DNA from: Hyphomonas sp.
GTDB lineage: Bacteria > Pseudomonadota > Alphaproteobacteria > Caulobacterales > Hyphomonadaceae
Assembly: GCA_002700305.1 (NCBI GenBank)
Contig: PACZ01000003.1
Location: 178,090 to 242,089 of the forward strand
Length of the DNA: 64,000 nt
Direction: 5' to 3'
Shown: positions 52,648 through 61,022 of the stretch, piece by piece
Layout of the letters: the number at the start of each line of letters is the position of its first letter
Numbering within the stretch: position 1 is the first letter of the stretch
Notes under the pieces: generated by a model
What the model was told of the DNA's origin: nothing
The model's input: only the letters and a program-made list of their open reading frames with translations
Database searches by the model: none
Translations under genes and position numbers: made by a program

Positions 52648-54024
52648 CTATTCCTCCGCCGCCATGTCTTCCGGCAGCAGCTGTGCCTCGATGTAATGAC
52701 GGTCAGGGCCAAACACGGTGCGCACGGCAGCAATGGCCTCTTCCGGTGTCACCGCACGGACATCGTCCGGATAGGAGAGGACGCTCTCAATCGTCCCGCC
52801 GATAGCAAGGGTCGAGCCGAAGACGTTCGCCATGGTCGACTGGCTGTCGCGGGCATAGATTGCGGTTGCGGCAAGCTTGTTCCGGGCCCGGATGACCTCT
52901 TCCTCCGTGAAACCCTCGTCCAGCGCCTTGCTGACTTCGGCCATGACAGCGGTTTCAAGCTCGTCCATGCTGACACCGGGTGCCGGGCTGGCCGAGATCA
53001 CGGCCGGGCCCTGATCGTGCAGATCGGTCCAGGCATAGGAGGAGGCGCTGATCGCCAGTTGCTGTTGCTCCACAAGCGACTGGTAAAGCCGGCTGGTCAT
53101 GCCACCGCCCAGCACTTCCAGACCAACCTCAAGCGCATAGGCCTCTTTCGGAGACCGGACCTGCGAAACGCCATTGTAGTAACGGCTCCAGACCGGCTGG
53201 CGGACTTTCGGATCGGAATGGATGATCTCGTCATTCTCGATCAGCAGCGGGACGTCGCGCCAGTTGCGCTGGCCGTGGGCTGTGCCGGTCGGAACGATCT
53301 GGCCATAGGTCGCCTCGGCAAGCGTGCGCACTTCGTCTTCGGTCACATCGCCGGCGACGACGAGGATGGCATTCTCCGGGCTGTAATATTCGTGATAGAA
53401 ATTGAGGCCGTCTTCCGGCGTCAGCGCAGCCACTTCATCCATGTTGCCGATGACGGTGATCTCGTAGGGATGGCCCTTCCAGAGTTCGGACAGGACCTGT
53501 TCCTGAAGGATCACGCCGGGATTGTTGTCGATCCGCTGACGGCGTTCTTCCTTCACCACGTCGCGCTCGGAGATGAAAGCACCTTCCGGGTCGTCGTCGA
53601 TGACGAGGTTCACCATCCGGTCCGCTTCCAGCTCCATCATCGTGCCGAGCTGTTCCTTGGCCACGCGCTCGAAATAGGCGGTGTAGTCCCAGCTGGTGAA
53701 GGCGTTCGACTGACCGCCATTGCGGGACACGATGGAATCGAACTCACCCGGCGCCAGCGTGTCGGTCTGCTGGAACATGACGTGTTCGAAGAGGTGGGCG
53801 ATCCCGCTCTTGCCGGGCGCTTCATCGACCGCGCCAACCTTATACCAGACCATATGGGTCACGACCGGCGCGCGGTGATCGGGGATCACCACCACTTCCA
53901 TGCCATTGTCGAGTTCGAAGGTTTTCGGGGTCCACGCCTCTGCCGGTGCGGTGGCATTGTCAGCCAGGGCTGGCAGGGCAAAGACGGCAAGGGCGACAAG
54001 CCCTCCGGTCAGCGTCCGTTTCAT
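52648..54024 (-). CDS. M16 family zinc peptidase, paralogue 1
   Basis: A 458-aa exported M16 peptidase. A signal peptide (KRTLTGGLVALAVFALPALA) precedes the HLFEH zinc motif at residues 77-81 and the FTSWDYTAYFERVAKEQLGTMMELEADRM region. The start is ATG 54024 with AAGGGA upstream. It should act in the periplasm on peptides or misfolded fragments. It is the first of three consecutive M16 genes, directly after the DUF3035 lipoprotein gene. Confidence 0.9.
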   Translation of the reverse strand: MKRTLTGGLVALAVFALPALADNATAPAEAWTPKTFELDNGMEVVVIPDHRAPVVTHMVWYKVGAVDEAPGKSGIAHLFEHVMFQQTDTLAPGEFDSIVSRNGGQSNAFTSWDYTAYFERVAKEQLGTMMELEADRMVNLVIDDDPEGAFISERDVVKEERRQRIDNNPGVILQEQVLSELWKGHPYEITVIGNMDEVAALTPEDGLNFYHEYYSPENAILVVAGDVTEDEVRTLAEATYGQIVPTGTAHGQRNWRDVPLLIENDEIIHSDPKVRQPVWSRYYNGVSQVRSPKEAYALEVGLEVLGGGMTSRLYQSLVEQQQLAISASSYAWTDLHDQGPAVISASPAPGVSMDELETAVMAEVSKALDEGFTEEEVIRARNKLAATAIYARDSQSTMANVFGSTLAIGGTIESVLSYPDDVRAVTPEEAIAAVRTVFGPDRHYIEAQLLPEDMAAEE

Positions 54025-54069
54025 GGGCTTGTTCCCTTGCAAGAGTTGGAGGTCCGGCACCGGGCTGGA

Positions 54070-54561
54070 TCAGGTTCCCGGCAGCTTCACACGCGGCTTG
54101 GCCGACGTGCTCTCGATTGTCACAGGCTCATTGCCGGTGGCGTTATCCGTCGCCGCGGATTCAGCGTCTTCCGGATTGTCCTTCCGCCAGAACAGGATGC
54201 GGTCGGTGATCGTGGTCGGCTTCCGGATCGACTTGAACTCTTCATAGTCGAGGCGGGTGCGGATCAGCGGGCTGACAGCGTTAGCGTCCGCCGCGGCCAC
54301 GAGCGCCCGTTCGGAGGCACTGGCATTGACGCCGAGCGTCGCGCCGAAGGCGGCCGCATTGTCGTTCTGCGCGGCTTCCACTTCAGGCGGCACCGACTCG
54401 CCAGCCCCCGGCGGGCGGAGGGAATAGTCCGGCGGCACAGTCAACGGCGCCTTGGTGACGACCCGGAACTCGTCGGGCGTGCGGGAACCGGATCCGCTGG
54501 AGCAGGCCGTCGTCGCCAGGCAAACGGCGCCCAGGGCCAGAAGGGAAAGCTGCGTCTTCAT
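54070..54561 (-). CDS. DUF3035 lipoprotein (BamF-type)
   Basis: A 163-aa outer-membrane lipoprotein with lipobox TTAC. The DUF3035 hallmark PDEFRVVTKAPLTVPPDYSLRPP is at about residues 29-51. In Caulobacter a lipoprotein with this motif (BamF) belongs to the outer-membrane protein assembly complex; I infer the same here. The gene sits between lspA, which would process it, and the M16 genes, a common alphaproteobacterial arrangement. Confidence 0.85.
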   Translation of the reverse strand: MKTQLSLLALGAVCLATTACSSGSGSRTPDEFRVVTKAPLTVPPDYSLRPPGAGESVPPEVEAAQNDNAAAFGATLGVNASASERALVAAADANAVSPLIRTRLDYEEFKSIRKPTTITDRILFWRKDNPEDAESAATDNATGNEPVTIESTSAKPRVKLPGT

Positions 54562-54576
54562 GTGGCGTCCTCGCCT

Positions 54577-55107
54577 CTAAGTTTTGGATGGCCGGTCCGG
54601 TTTCCCGGACGGCTTTCTTCCAGACAGTACGAATTGATCGAAAAACAGCAAGACCGCGCCAACACTGATCGCAGCATCGGCAACGTTGAATACCCATGGA
54701 AAGTGAAGGGCGCCGGCATTGATGAAGTCCACCACGGCGCCGAAACGCACGCGGTCGATCAGATTGCCGAATGCCCCGCCGATCACCAGTGCCAGCGACA
54801 GTTTCAGCAGCCGCCCTTCCGCCACCATCAGCCAGCGCAGGAAGCCCAGCGCGATGGCCAGCATGATGCCGGCCAGGATCCACCGCCCGATGCCCTCAGA
54901 CTGGAACATGCCGTAGCTCATGCCCCGGTTCCACACCATGGACAGGTTGATCGGTCCGGGCAGTTCGACCGTTCCGCAGGCAAAGCTGTTATGGAAGCAT
55001 TCCATCGCACGGAACCGCTCGTTCGCCAGAACCATCGATTTGGTCACCTGGTCTGCAATCAGCGTGACCGGAATGATGGCCAGCGGCCAGACCTGAGCAG
55101 GTTTCAT
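54577..55107 (-). CDS. lspA: Lipoprotein signal peptidase
   Basis: A 176-aa signal peptidase II that cleaves lipoprotein precursors at the modified Cys. Four membrane helices are visible; the catalytic aspartates are in GGAFGNLIDRVRFGAVVDF and FNVADAAI. An insertion (ECFHNSFACGT) after helix 1 contains two extra Cys. Start uncertain among GTG 55128 (GGGG upstream), ATG 55113 and ATG 55107. It is 15 bases from the DUF3035 gene. Products of at least four nearby genes are lipoproteins. Confidence 0.9.
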   Translation of the reverse strand: MKPAQVWPLAIIPVTLIADQVTKSMVLANERFRAMECFHNSFACGTVELPGPINLSMVWNRGMSYGMFQSEGIGRWILAGIMLAIALGFLRWLMVAEGRLLKLSLALVIGGAFGNLIDRVRFGAVVDFINAGALHFPWVFNVADAAISVGAVLLFFDQFVLSGRKPSGKPDRPSKT

Positions 55108-55169
55108 TTGCATGCGGGGAGATTGCACCCCGTCCCCGTCAGATCAAGCGATTCCGTGCAGGTTTCCGC

Positions 55170-58148
55170 TCACTCGCCGTGCGTCGCGTCCCAGGCTTTC
55201 ACCGCCAGCGCATCACGCGGGGTGATGTCCGGAAACTCCGGATCGGCGAGGGCCGGGTCGAAATACTTCCAGCTGCGCCGGCATTTGATGCCCTCGGCTT
55301 TCTGCGGATAGACGACCACGCCCGGCGTATCGTCCAGCGTGAAACCGCCGCCCTTGCCTTCCAGCGTGTTCACCAGCTCGGCGCCCGACGTGATGAACAG
55401 GTCGGCTGCGTCTTCGCCTTCAAACGCTTTCACCAGATCCTCATCCGCGATGTGCACCACCGGCGCCGCCTCCAGCGAGGCGCCGATCCGCTTCTCGCGG
55501 CGTTCCACTTCCAGCGCGCCGGTCACGACGCGGCGGACGGTGAAGATCTTCGCCCAGCGCTCTGCCAGCTTCTCGTCTTTCCAGTCTTCCGGCGTTTCCG
55601 GGAACAGGAGCAGGTGGACCGAATCCTCCTTGCCGCTGAGATGGCTTTCGAGGAAAGCCTCTTCCATCGTGAACGGCATCACCGGGGCAAGCCAGGTGAG
55701 CAGGCGCTCCAGAACGGCTGCCATCACCGTGCGCGCGGCGCGGCGGCGGTTGCCATAGACGGTCGTCAGTTCGTCCCAAGCATCCATCGTGCTGAAGCGC
55801 GGGTCGCAATAGAGGCTGTCTTTCCGGATGTCGAAATAGACGGCCGACAGGTCCACGCCCGCGAAATTGATGAGCAGGCTCATCACACGCTTGAAGTCAT
55901 AGACCGTGTAGGCGGCCTTCACCTGGGCATCGAGCTCGGCGAGGCGGTGCAGCACCCAGCGTTCGAGGCCCGGCATCTTCTCCGGCGCGATCGCTTCGTC
56001 TTCCGTCCAGCCGTCGAGCGCGCCAAGCAGGTAGCGCACCGTATTGCGCAGCTTGCGATAGGTCTCGACCGAACCCTTGATGATCTCGTCGGAGATCCGC
56101 AGGTCTTCGGTATAGTCGCCGGACGCCGTCCAGATGCGCAGGATCTCGATCCCGTACTGTTTCTGGATCTGCTCCGGTTCGATCGTGTTGCCGATGGATT
56201 TCGACATCTTCTTACCGTCCGCATCGACGATGAAGCCATGCGTCAGGACCTGTTTGTAAGGCGCCATGCCGCGCGTGGCGCAGCACTCCAGCAGGGACGA
56301 CTGGAACCAGCCACGGTGCTGGTCGGAGCCCTCCATGTAGAGGTCCGCCTGCCCGGTTTCCGGATCGATGATGCCACGTTCCCGCAGCGCGAAGGCGTGC
56401 GTGGTGCCGCTGTCGAACCAGACGTCGAGCACGTCCGTTACCTTGTCCCACTCATTGGCCGACAGGCCGAGGGGGCTCAGGAAATCTTCTGCTGGCGTAT
56501 CGAACCAGGCTTCGACACCGCCCTTGGCGATGGCCGTCTTGATGGCGTTGTTCAGCGCATCCGCCTGCTCTGCCTCCAGCGCTGCCGTATGCGGTTGGCC
56601 GGACTTGTTGACGAAGATGGTGATCGGCACGCCCCAGTTGCGCTGGCGCGAGATCAGCCAGTCCGGCCGGCCTTCGACCATGGAGCGCAGGCGGTTGCGG
56701 CCGACGGCCGGGAAGACCTCGGTCTCGTCGATGGCCTTTAGGGCATTCTCGCGCAGCGTCTTGCCGTTCGGGCCCGGCTTGTCCATCGAGATGAACCATT
56801 GCGGCGTCGCCCGGCGTATGACCGGCGCCTTGGAGCGCCAGGAGTGCGCATCGCGAATCGTCGTCATGCCGCGCGCGAGCAGATTGCCGCTCTCGGCGAG
56901 GGCCGCGATCACTTCATTGTTCGCCTTGCCCGGCTCGCCGCGCTTCTTGCCGCTGGTGCGGATGATATCCATGCCGCCAAAGCGCGGCACGTCCGGCGTG
57001 TAGCAACCGTCCGGATCGACGATCTGGCGGATCTCCTGCGTCGTGCGGCCGGACTCGACCCAGACGTTGAAGTCGTCCTCACCATGCGCGGGCGCCGTAT
57101 GCACAAAGCCCGTACCGGCATCGTCGGTGACGTGCTCACCCGCGAGGAGCGGGATGTCGTGGGCGAAGAACGGATCCATCGCGTGGAGCGGATGGGACAG
57201 CTTGCCGAGCGTCGCGGGATCGACGTCTTCCAGGCGTTTGAAGGAAGAGACCTTCGCCCCATCCATAACGGCCTGTGCCAGCGCATCGCCGAGGATCAGC
57301 TTTTCGCCAGGCTTGGCGTAAGGCGCAAAGCCCAGCTCTTCCTCGCTCATCACCGTCTCGACCTCATATAGGCCATAAGAGATGTCAGGATTGTAGCTGA
57401 CGGCCTGGTTGGCCGGGATCGTCCAAGGCGTGGTCGTCCAGATCACGACGGAGGCATCTGACCCTTCGACCGGAAACTTCACCCAGATCACCGGCACCTT
57501 GCGATCGTGGTATTCGACTTCCGCTTCGGCGAGCGCCGTGCGCTCCACCGGGCTCCACATGATCGGCTTGGCGCCGCGGACCAGCGAGCCGGTCATCGCC
57601 ATGCGCAGGAATTCGCCGACGATGGAGGCTTCGCTTTCGAACTTCATGGTGAGGTAGGGATTGTCCCATTCGCCCTCGATGCCGAGATTGCGGAACTCCT
57701 TGCCCTGGATCTCGACCCATTTTTCAGCATAGGCCCGGCAGGCGGCGCGGAACTCGCCTGGCGGCACGTCGTCCTTCGTCTTGCCTTTGGCGCGGAACTC
57801 TTCCTCCACTTTCCATTCGATAGGCAGACCGTGACAGTCCCAGCCCGGCAGGTAAGCCGCATCATAGCCCGCCATCTGGTGCGAGCGGACGATGATGTCC
57901 TTGACGATCTTGTTCATCGCCGTGCCGAGGTGGATGTGGCCGTTGGCATAGGGCGGGCCATCATGGAGGATCCACTGCTTCGCGCCGCGTTCCTTCGCAT
58001 CGGCGCGCAGGCGGTCATACAGGTTCAGATCGTCCCAGCGTTTGATCCAGTCAGGCTCACGCTTGGGCAGGCCGCCACGCATCGGAAATTCCGTCGCGGG
58101 CAGGAACAGGGTGTCGCGATAGTCTCGGTCGGTCAGGGAATCGGTCAT
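55170..58148 (-). CDS. ileS: Isoleucyl-tRNA synthetase
   Basis: A 992-aa class I synthetase charging tRNA-Ile. The HIGH-type motif HIHLG is at residues 71-75 in PPYANGHIHLG, and KMSKS lies near residue 645 (GKKMSKSIGN). The CP1 editing domain is present between them, with TTTPWTIPANQAVS near residue 245. It shares a strand with lspA downstream (42 bases). The 180-bp leader holds an Ile-containing mini-ORF and a terminator-like hairpin, so attenuation is suspected. Confidence 0.97.
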   Translation of the reverse strand: MTDSLTDRDYRDTLFLPATEFPMRGGLPKREPDWIKRWDDLNLYDRLRADAKERGAKQWILHDGPPYANGHIHLGTAMNKIVKDIIVRSHQMAGYDAAYLPGWDCHGLPIEWKVEEEFRAKGKTKDDVPPGEFRAACRAYAEKWVEIQGKEFRNLGIEGEWDNPYLTMKFESEASIVGEFLRMAMTGSLVRGAKPIMWSPVERTALAEAEVEYHDRKVPVIWVKFPVEGSDASVVIWTTTPWTIPANQAVSYNPDISYGLYEVETVMSEEELGFAPYAKPGEKLILGDALAQAVMDGAKVSSFKRLEDVDPATLGKLSHPLHAMDPFFAHDIPLLAGEHVTDDAGTGFVHTAPAHGEDDFNVWVESGRTTQEIRQIVDPDGCYTPDVPRFGGMDIIRTSGKKRGEPGKANNEVIAALAESGNLLARGMTTIRDAHSWRSKAPVIRRATPQWFISMDKPGPNGKTLRENALKAIDETEVFPAVGRNRLRSMVEGRPDWLISRQRNWGVPITIFVNKSGQPHTAALEAEQADALNNAIKTAIAKGGVEAWFDTPAEDFLSPLGLSANEWDKVTDVLDVWFDSGTTHAFALRERGIIDPETGQADLYMEGSDQHRGWFQSSLLECCATRGMAPYKQVLTHGFIVDADGKKMSKSIGNTIEPEQIQKQYGIEILRIWTASGDYTEDLRISDEIIKGSVETYRKLRNTVRYLLGALDGWTEDEAIAPEKMPGLERWVLHRLAELDAQVKAAYTVYDFKRVMSLLINFAGVDLSAVYFDIRKDSLYCDPRFSTMDAWDELTTVYGNRRRAARTVMAAVLERLLTWLAPVMPFTMEEAFLESHLSGKEDSVHLLLFPETPEDWKDEKLAERWAKIFTVRRVVTGALEVERREKRIGASLEAAPVVHIADEDLVKAFEGEDAADLFITSGAELVNTLEGKGGGFTLDDTPGVVVYPQKAEGIKCRRSWKYFDPALADPEFPDITPRDALAVKAWDATHGE

Positions 58149-58190
58149 GGATCTTCAGTGTGAACGGATTGGGAGAGGAATTCAGGGCTC

Positions 58191-58246
58191 AAAAAGCAAA
58201 TCCCGGCCTGGCCCAGACCCTTCGGTGGGGTCAGCGCGCAGCCGGG
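58191..58246 (-). terminator. Terminator-like hairpin in the ileS leader (attenuator candidate)
   Basis: On the minus strand CCCGGC (58246-58241) pairs with GCCGGG (58207-58202). Inside, GACCC (58232-58228) pairs with GGGTC (58220-58216). The stem is followed by a T-rich tail, TTTGCTTTTT (58200-58191). The hairpin is 40-100 bases before the ileS start. It either ends the upstream YbjN-like transcript or acts as a regulated attenuator for ileS. Confidence 0.65.
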
Positions 58247-58278
58247 CGGCTAATTCGAATTGTGAATATCCGGTCCAT
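58231..58278 (-). promoter_or_regulatory. Possible ileS leader peptide rich in Ile codons
   Basis: ATG 58278 opens a 15-codon frame, MDRIFTIRISRPAAR, ending in TGA at 58233-58231. Three of its first nine codons are Ile (ATA, ATT, ATT at 58269-58252), and the last codons overlap the first arm of the terminator-like hairpin. No strong ribosome-binding site precedes the ATG, so translation is unproven. Confidence 0.35.
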
Positions 58279-58327
58279 CGGCAAGCGCTTAACAGGCAGA
58301 GGTTAACCTGTCACTAGGGCGGATGCC

Positions 58328-58867
58328 TCAGCGCGGTGCCGCCGCGGCGGCCTGTGGCGGGCCATAGGCCAGGCGGCCGGCCACTTTGGTGCACAGGGCG
58401 TCGAAGACAGCCCCGTTCTCGATCAGATTGCCCCAGGTGATGCCCTGATCGAGGATCACATAGCGCGACACATGCACCGTATCCCGGTCTGCCTTGTAGA
58501 TGGAGACAGCGCTGAAGGCGCGGTCCATGACGGTCACGTCCTCAAAGGACAGATCCGAGCCGAAGGCGGCCATGAACTCGACCCCGCGGCAGTCCGTGGC
58601 CGCTTCATCCGCGCAGACAGAATAGATCCCCAGCGTCAGGCCATCCGGCAGCCGCGCAAACACAAAGGGCGCGCCGCTTTCATTCTGGCCCGCGGCGAGA
58701 AACGCCCCGCCCAGTTCGTCGACGAGCAGGCGGAGATCATCCAGCTGGACATTGCTGATCACGACATTCGGCGACCGGGATACGCGCGGGGCCTCTTCGG
58801 GCATCTGCGCCCGTGCATGTCCGCTGCCGAGCGCCAACATTGCAGCTGCTGCCAAAGCCGTACGCAA
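58328..58867 (-). CDS. YbjN-domain-like secreted protein, copy 2
   Basis: A 179-aa exported protein whose core resembles the YbjN fold: NVQLDDLRLLVDELGGAF, CADEAATDCRGVEFMAAF and the HVSRYVILDQGITWGNLIENGAVF helix. The signal peptide is MRTALAAAAMLALGSGHARAQ. The start is TTG 58867 with AGGGG upstream, supported by the parallel MRT start of the next paralogue. Both paralogues are followed by ileS on the same strand. Function unknown. Confidence 0.72.
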   Translation of the reverse strand: MRTALAAAAMLALGSGHARAQMPEEAPRVSRSPNVVISNVQLDDLRLLVDELGGAFLAAGQNESGAPFVFARLPDGLTLGIYSVCADEAATDCRGVEFMAAFGSDLSFEDVTVMDRAFSAVSIYKADRDTVHVSRYVILDQGITWGNLIENGAVFDALCTKVAGRLAYGPPQAAAAAPR

Positions 58868-58959
58868 ATTTCACCCCTGTGACTGCCTATGCCAATATCC
58901 CCGCCGGCATGGTGTCATGCCAGCGTTCGATGTCAGCAATATGGCAGTTATAGGGCGCG

Positions 58960-59529
58960 TTACTCGCTGTCTTCGTCGTCGCTGAACAGCCAGTCATTGT
59001 ATTCGTCGTCTTCCGCATCATACGGCCAGACGACATCTGCGACGAGCGGGCCAAGCGCGAGCGCATTCTGCAGATTGATCTTCACGTTTTCCATACGCTG
59101 GCCGCCATCCAGAATGATGTAACGTGTGATGCCGAGCGTCTCGCCGTCCTTGTCCCACCAGGTGGACACGGCAGCATAGGCAAGGTTTGCGTCATTGACC
59201 TTTTCTGCCGTCACGTCCTCATCGCTGTCGTAACGGACCTGCACCATCATGCCGAGGCACCCCTCGGCGTATTCGGTGTCACACGCCGTGCCGATCAGGT
59301 GGAAGATCAGCCCGTCGGAATTTGTGGCCCGAAGCGAAATGTCGCCTTCGCCGCCAACTTCCGTGATCGTGTGGCCTTCGGAAACCGCAATCGCCTTGAG
59401 GTCTTCCAGGTTGAGGCTGCGCACGACGCGGTCGTCATTCGCAAGCGATGTGTCGGCGCTGAATTCCTGTGCGGAGGCCGGGAAGGATACGGCCACTGCC
59501 AAGGCCGCTGTGGTGAGCAAAGTGCGCAT
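58960..59529 (-). CDS. YbjN-domain-like secreted protein, copy 1
   Basis: A 189-aa exported protein with signal peptide MRTLLTTAALAVAVSFPASAQ. The pattern LNLEDLKAIAVSEGHTI, TACDTEYAEGCLGMMVQV and GITRYIILDGGQRMENVKINLQNAL matches its downstream paralogue, so the pair arose by duplication. The C-terminus is an acidic tail (DAEDDEYNDWLFSDDEDSE). ATG 59529 with GGGAG is chosen. Function unknown. Confidence 0.72.
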   Translation of the reverse strand: MRTLLTTAALAVAVSFPASAQEFSADTSLANDDRVVRSLNLEDLKAIAVSEGHTITEVGGEGDISLRATNSDGLIFHLIGTACDTEYAEGCLGMMVQVRYDSDEDVTAEKVNDANLAYAAVSTWWDKDGETLGITRYIILDGGQRMENVKINLQNALALGPLVADVVWPYDAEDDEYNDWLFSDDEDSE

Positions 59530-59611
59530 GGGAAACTCCCTGTTGCTGTCCCCAGATGGACACAGCATGGCGGGGTACGGCGGCAATGAAAAGAGAAAAT
59601 TCTAACGAAAC

Positions 59612-60535
59612 TTACAGATTCGCGAGGCGTTTGCGGGCTTCTGCAGCGTCTGCGTGCATGGCTTCAACCAGAGCATCCAGATCGGCAAACTTCAGTTCCG
59701 GCCGGATGAAGGAGATCAGCTGGACCTCCAGCCATTTGCCATAAAGATCATCATCGAAATCGAAGATGTGGGTCTCCAGAAGCGGATCGCGGATGCCGGT
59801 CGTGGGCGTGCGGCCGAAATTTGCAACGCCGTCCAGCCAGTCACCCTGCCGGTCGATTCTTGCCCGCACCGCATAAATGCCGTGGCGCGGATGGATCAGG
59901 TCTCCGAGGTGGAGGTTTGCGGTCGGGAAACCGAGGGTCCGGCCATTCTTCTCACCGCTCTCGACCACGCCATCGGCAATCCACCAGGTGCCCAGCAGCT
60001 CTGCGGCTGTTTCGGGCTCGCCGGCATGAAGCGCCTGCCGGATGGCCGTGGAGGATGCCTTGCCTTCCAGCTCGATCACTTCGTCAACGATCGTCACCCC
60101 GAAGCCGAGCGCCCGGCCGAGGCTGGCCAGCCGCTGGGCATGGCCCATCCGGCCGCGTCCGAACCGGAAATCGAAGCCAACGGAGACATGGCTGACCGAC
60201 AGGCCGTCGACCAGCACATCCCGGACGAAACCTTCATCGGTCATCGACGCCATTTCGCCATTGAACGGCAGCTCGAACACCGTGTCGGCGCCAGCCGCCA
60301 AGATGGCATTGTTGCGCCGCTCAGGCCGGAAGATGCGGAAAGGCGGGTCGCTGGGCCGGAAATAGGCGCGAGGCGGCGGCTCGAAGGTCGCGACGGAGAA
60401 CTTGCCGCCCCCCGCCTGCCTTGCCGCATCCATCACTGCCCGGTGGCCGGCATGCAGCCCGTCAAAATTGCCGAGCGCAATCGAAGCCCCCCGCGCACTG
60501 GCGGGCAAGCCCCGGTAGTCGGCATAAATGGCCAA
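59612..60535 (-). CDS. ribF: Bifunctional riboflavin kinase / FAD synthetase
   Basis: A 307-aa enzyme making FMN and FAD from riboflavin. The N-terminal adenylyltransferase domain has ALGNFDGLHAGHRAV (HxGH) and the C-terminal kinase domain has TLGFPTANLHL and a GIYAVRAR segment. It begins one base after the MaoC gene stop, so the two are an operon. FAD supply suits the several flavoenzymes in the window, though no direct link is shown. Confidence 0.94.
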   Translation of the reverse strand: MAIYADYRGLPASARGASIALGNFDGLHAGHRAVMDAARQAGGGKFSVATFEPPPRAYFRPSDPPFRIFRPERRNNAILAAGADTVFELPFNGEMASMTDEGFVRDVLVDGLSVSHVSVGFDFRFGRGRMGHAQRLASLGRALGFGVTIVDEVIELEGKASSTAIRQALHAGEPETAAELLGTWWIADGVVESGEKNGRTLGFPTANLHLGDLIHPRHGIYAVRARIDRQGDWLDGVANFGRTPTTGIRDPLLETHIFDFDDDLYGKWLEVQLISFIRPELKFADLDALVEAMHADAAEARKRLANL

Positions 60536-60967
60536 TCAGGCCTCCCGGCTCGGCGCAACCACTTCGGCGTCCCCGGCGATGACGCGCTTGCCGTCCACGA
60601 TGCATTCGATCTTGAGGACGACACGATTGCCGCGGTCGATCTTCTCGGCAACCGTCGCACGCGCCGTGACCGTGTCACCGATATAGACCGGACGGCGGAA
60701 GCGCATGTTCAGCCCCACAAAGACTGCGCCCGGCCCCGGCAGGTTGTTGCCGAGGATGCCGGAGATGTAGCTCGCCGTCAGCGCGCCATGGGCGATGCGC
60801 TTTTCGAACATGGTCGTGGCGGCATATTCGTCGGACATGTGCAGCGGATTGAAATCGCCCGACACTTCAGCAAAGCGCTGGATGTCGTCCGCAGTGATCT
60901 CATGCACGGTTTCGTGCGACTGCCCGATTTCGAGGTCTTCATATTTGAAGCCGGTAAATTCAGTCAT
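60536..60967 (-). CDS. MaoC family (R)-specific enoyl-CoA hydratase-like protein
   Basis: A 143-aa single hot-dog-fold hydratase. The catalytic Asp 38 and His 43 are in SGDFNPLHMSDEYAA, and FEKRIAHGALTASYISGIL follows, as in PhaJ-type hydratases. It probably hydrates trans-enoyl-CoA to R-3-hydroxyacyl-CoA. It precedes ribF with no gap. Polyhydroxyalkanoate or fatty-acid pathway roles are possible; no phaC is in the window. Confidence 0.88.
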   Translation of the reverse strand: MTEFTGFKYEDLEIGQSHETVHEITADDIQRFAEVSGDFNPLHMSDEYAATTMFEKRIAHGALTASYISGILGNNLPGPGAVFVGLNMRFRRPVYIGDTVTARATVAEKIDRGNRVVLKIECIVDGKRVIAGDAEVVAPSREA

Positions 60968-61022
60968 TCCGGGATGCTCCGATTCTTTCGACGGGCTTCG
61001 TTACACGCCTGAGGGCGATGCG

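Noticed and set aside
52597..55311. 904-codon open frame on the plus strand
   Set aside because: It is antisense to lspA, DUF3035 and M16 genes, has no domain, and arises because GC-rich genes with strong third-position bias leave the opposite frame open.
55179..56741. 520-codon plus-strand frame
   Set aside because: It lies wholly antisense to ileS, whose motifs are complete; composition is Arg/Gly/Val/Asp-rich shadow type.
58285..58312. CtrA site near the end of the YbjN-like gene
   Set aside because: TTAA elements are 10 bases apart; AGGTTAACCT is a palindrome but does not match the N7 rule.
58149..58330. T-box riboswitch in front of ileS
   Set aside because: The conserved T-box bulge sequence and specifier loop layout are not visible; the leader fits a simple hairpin plus mini-ORF better.
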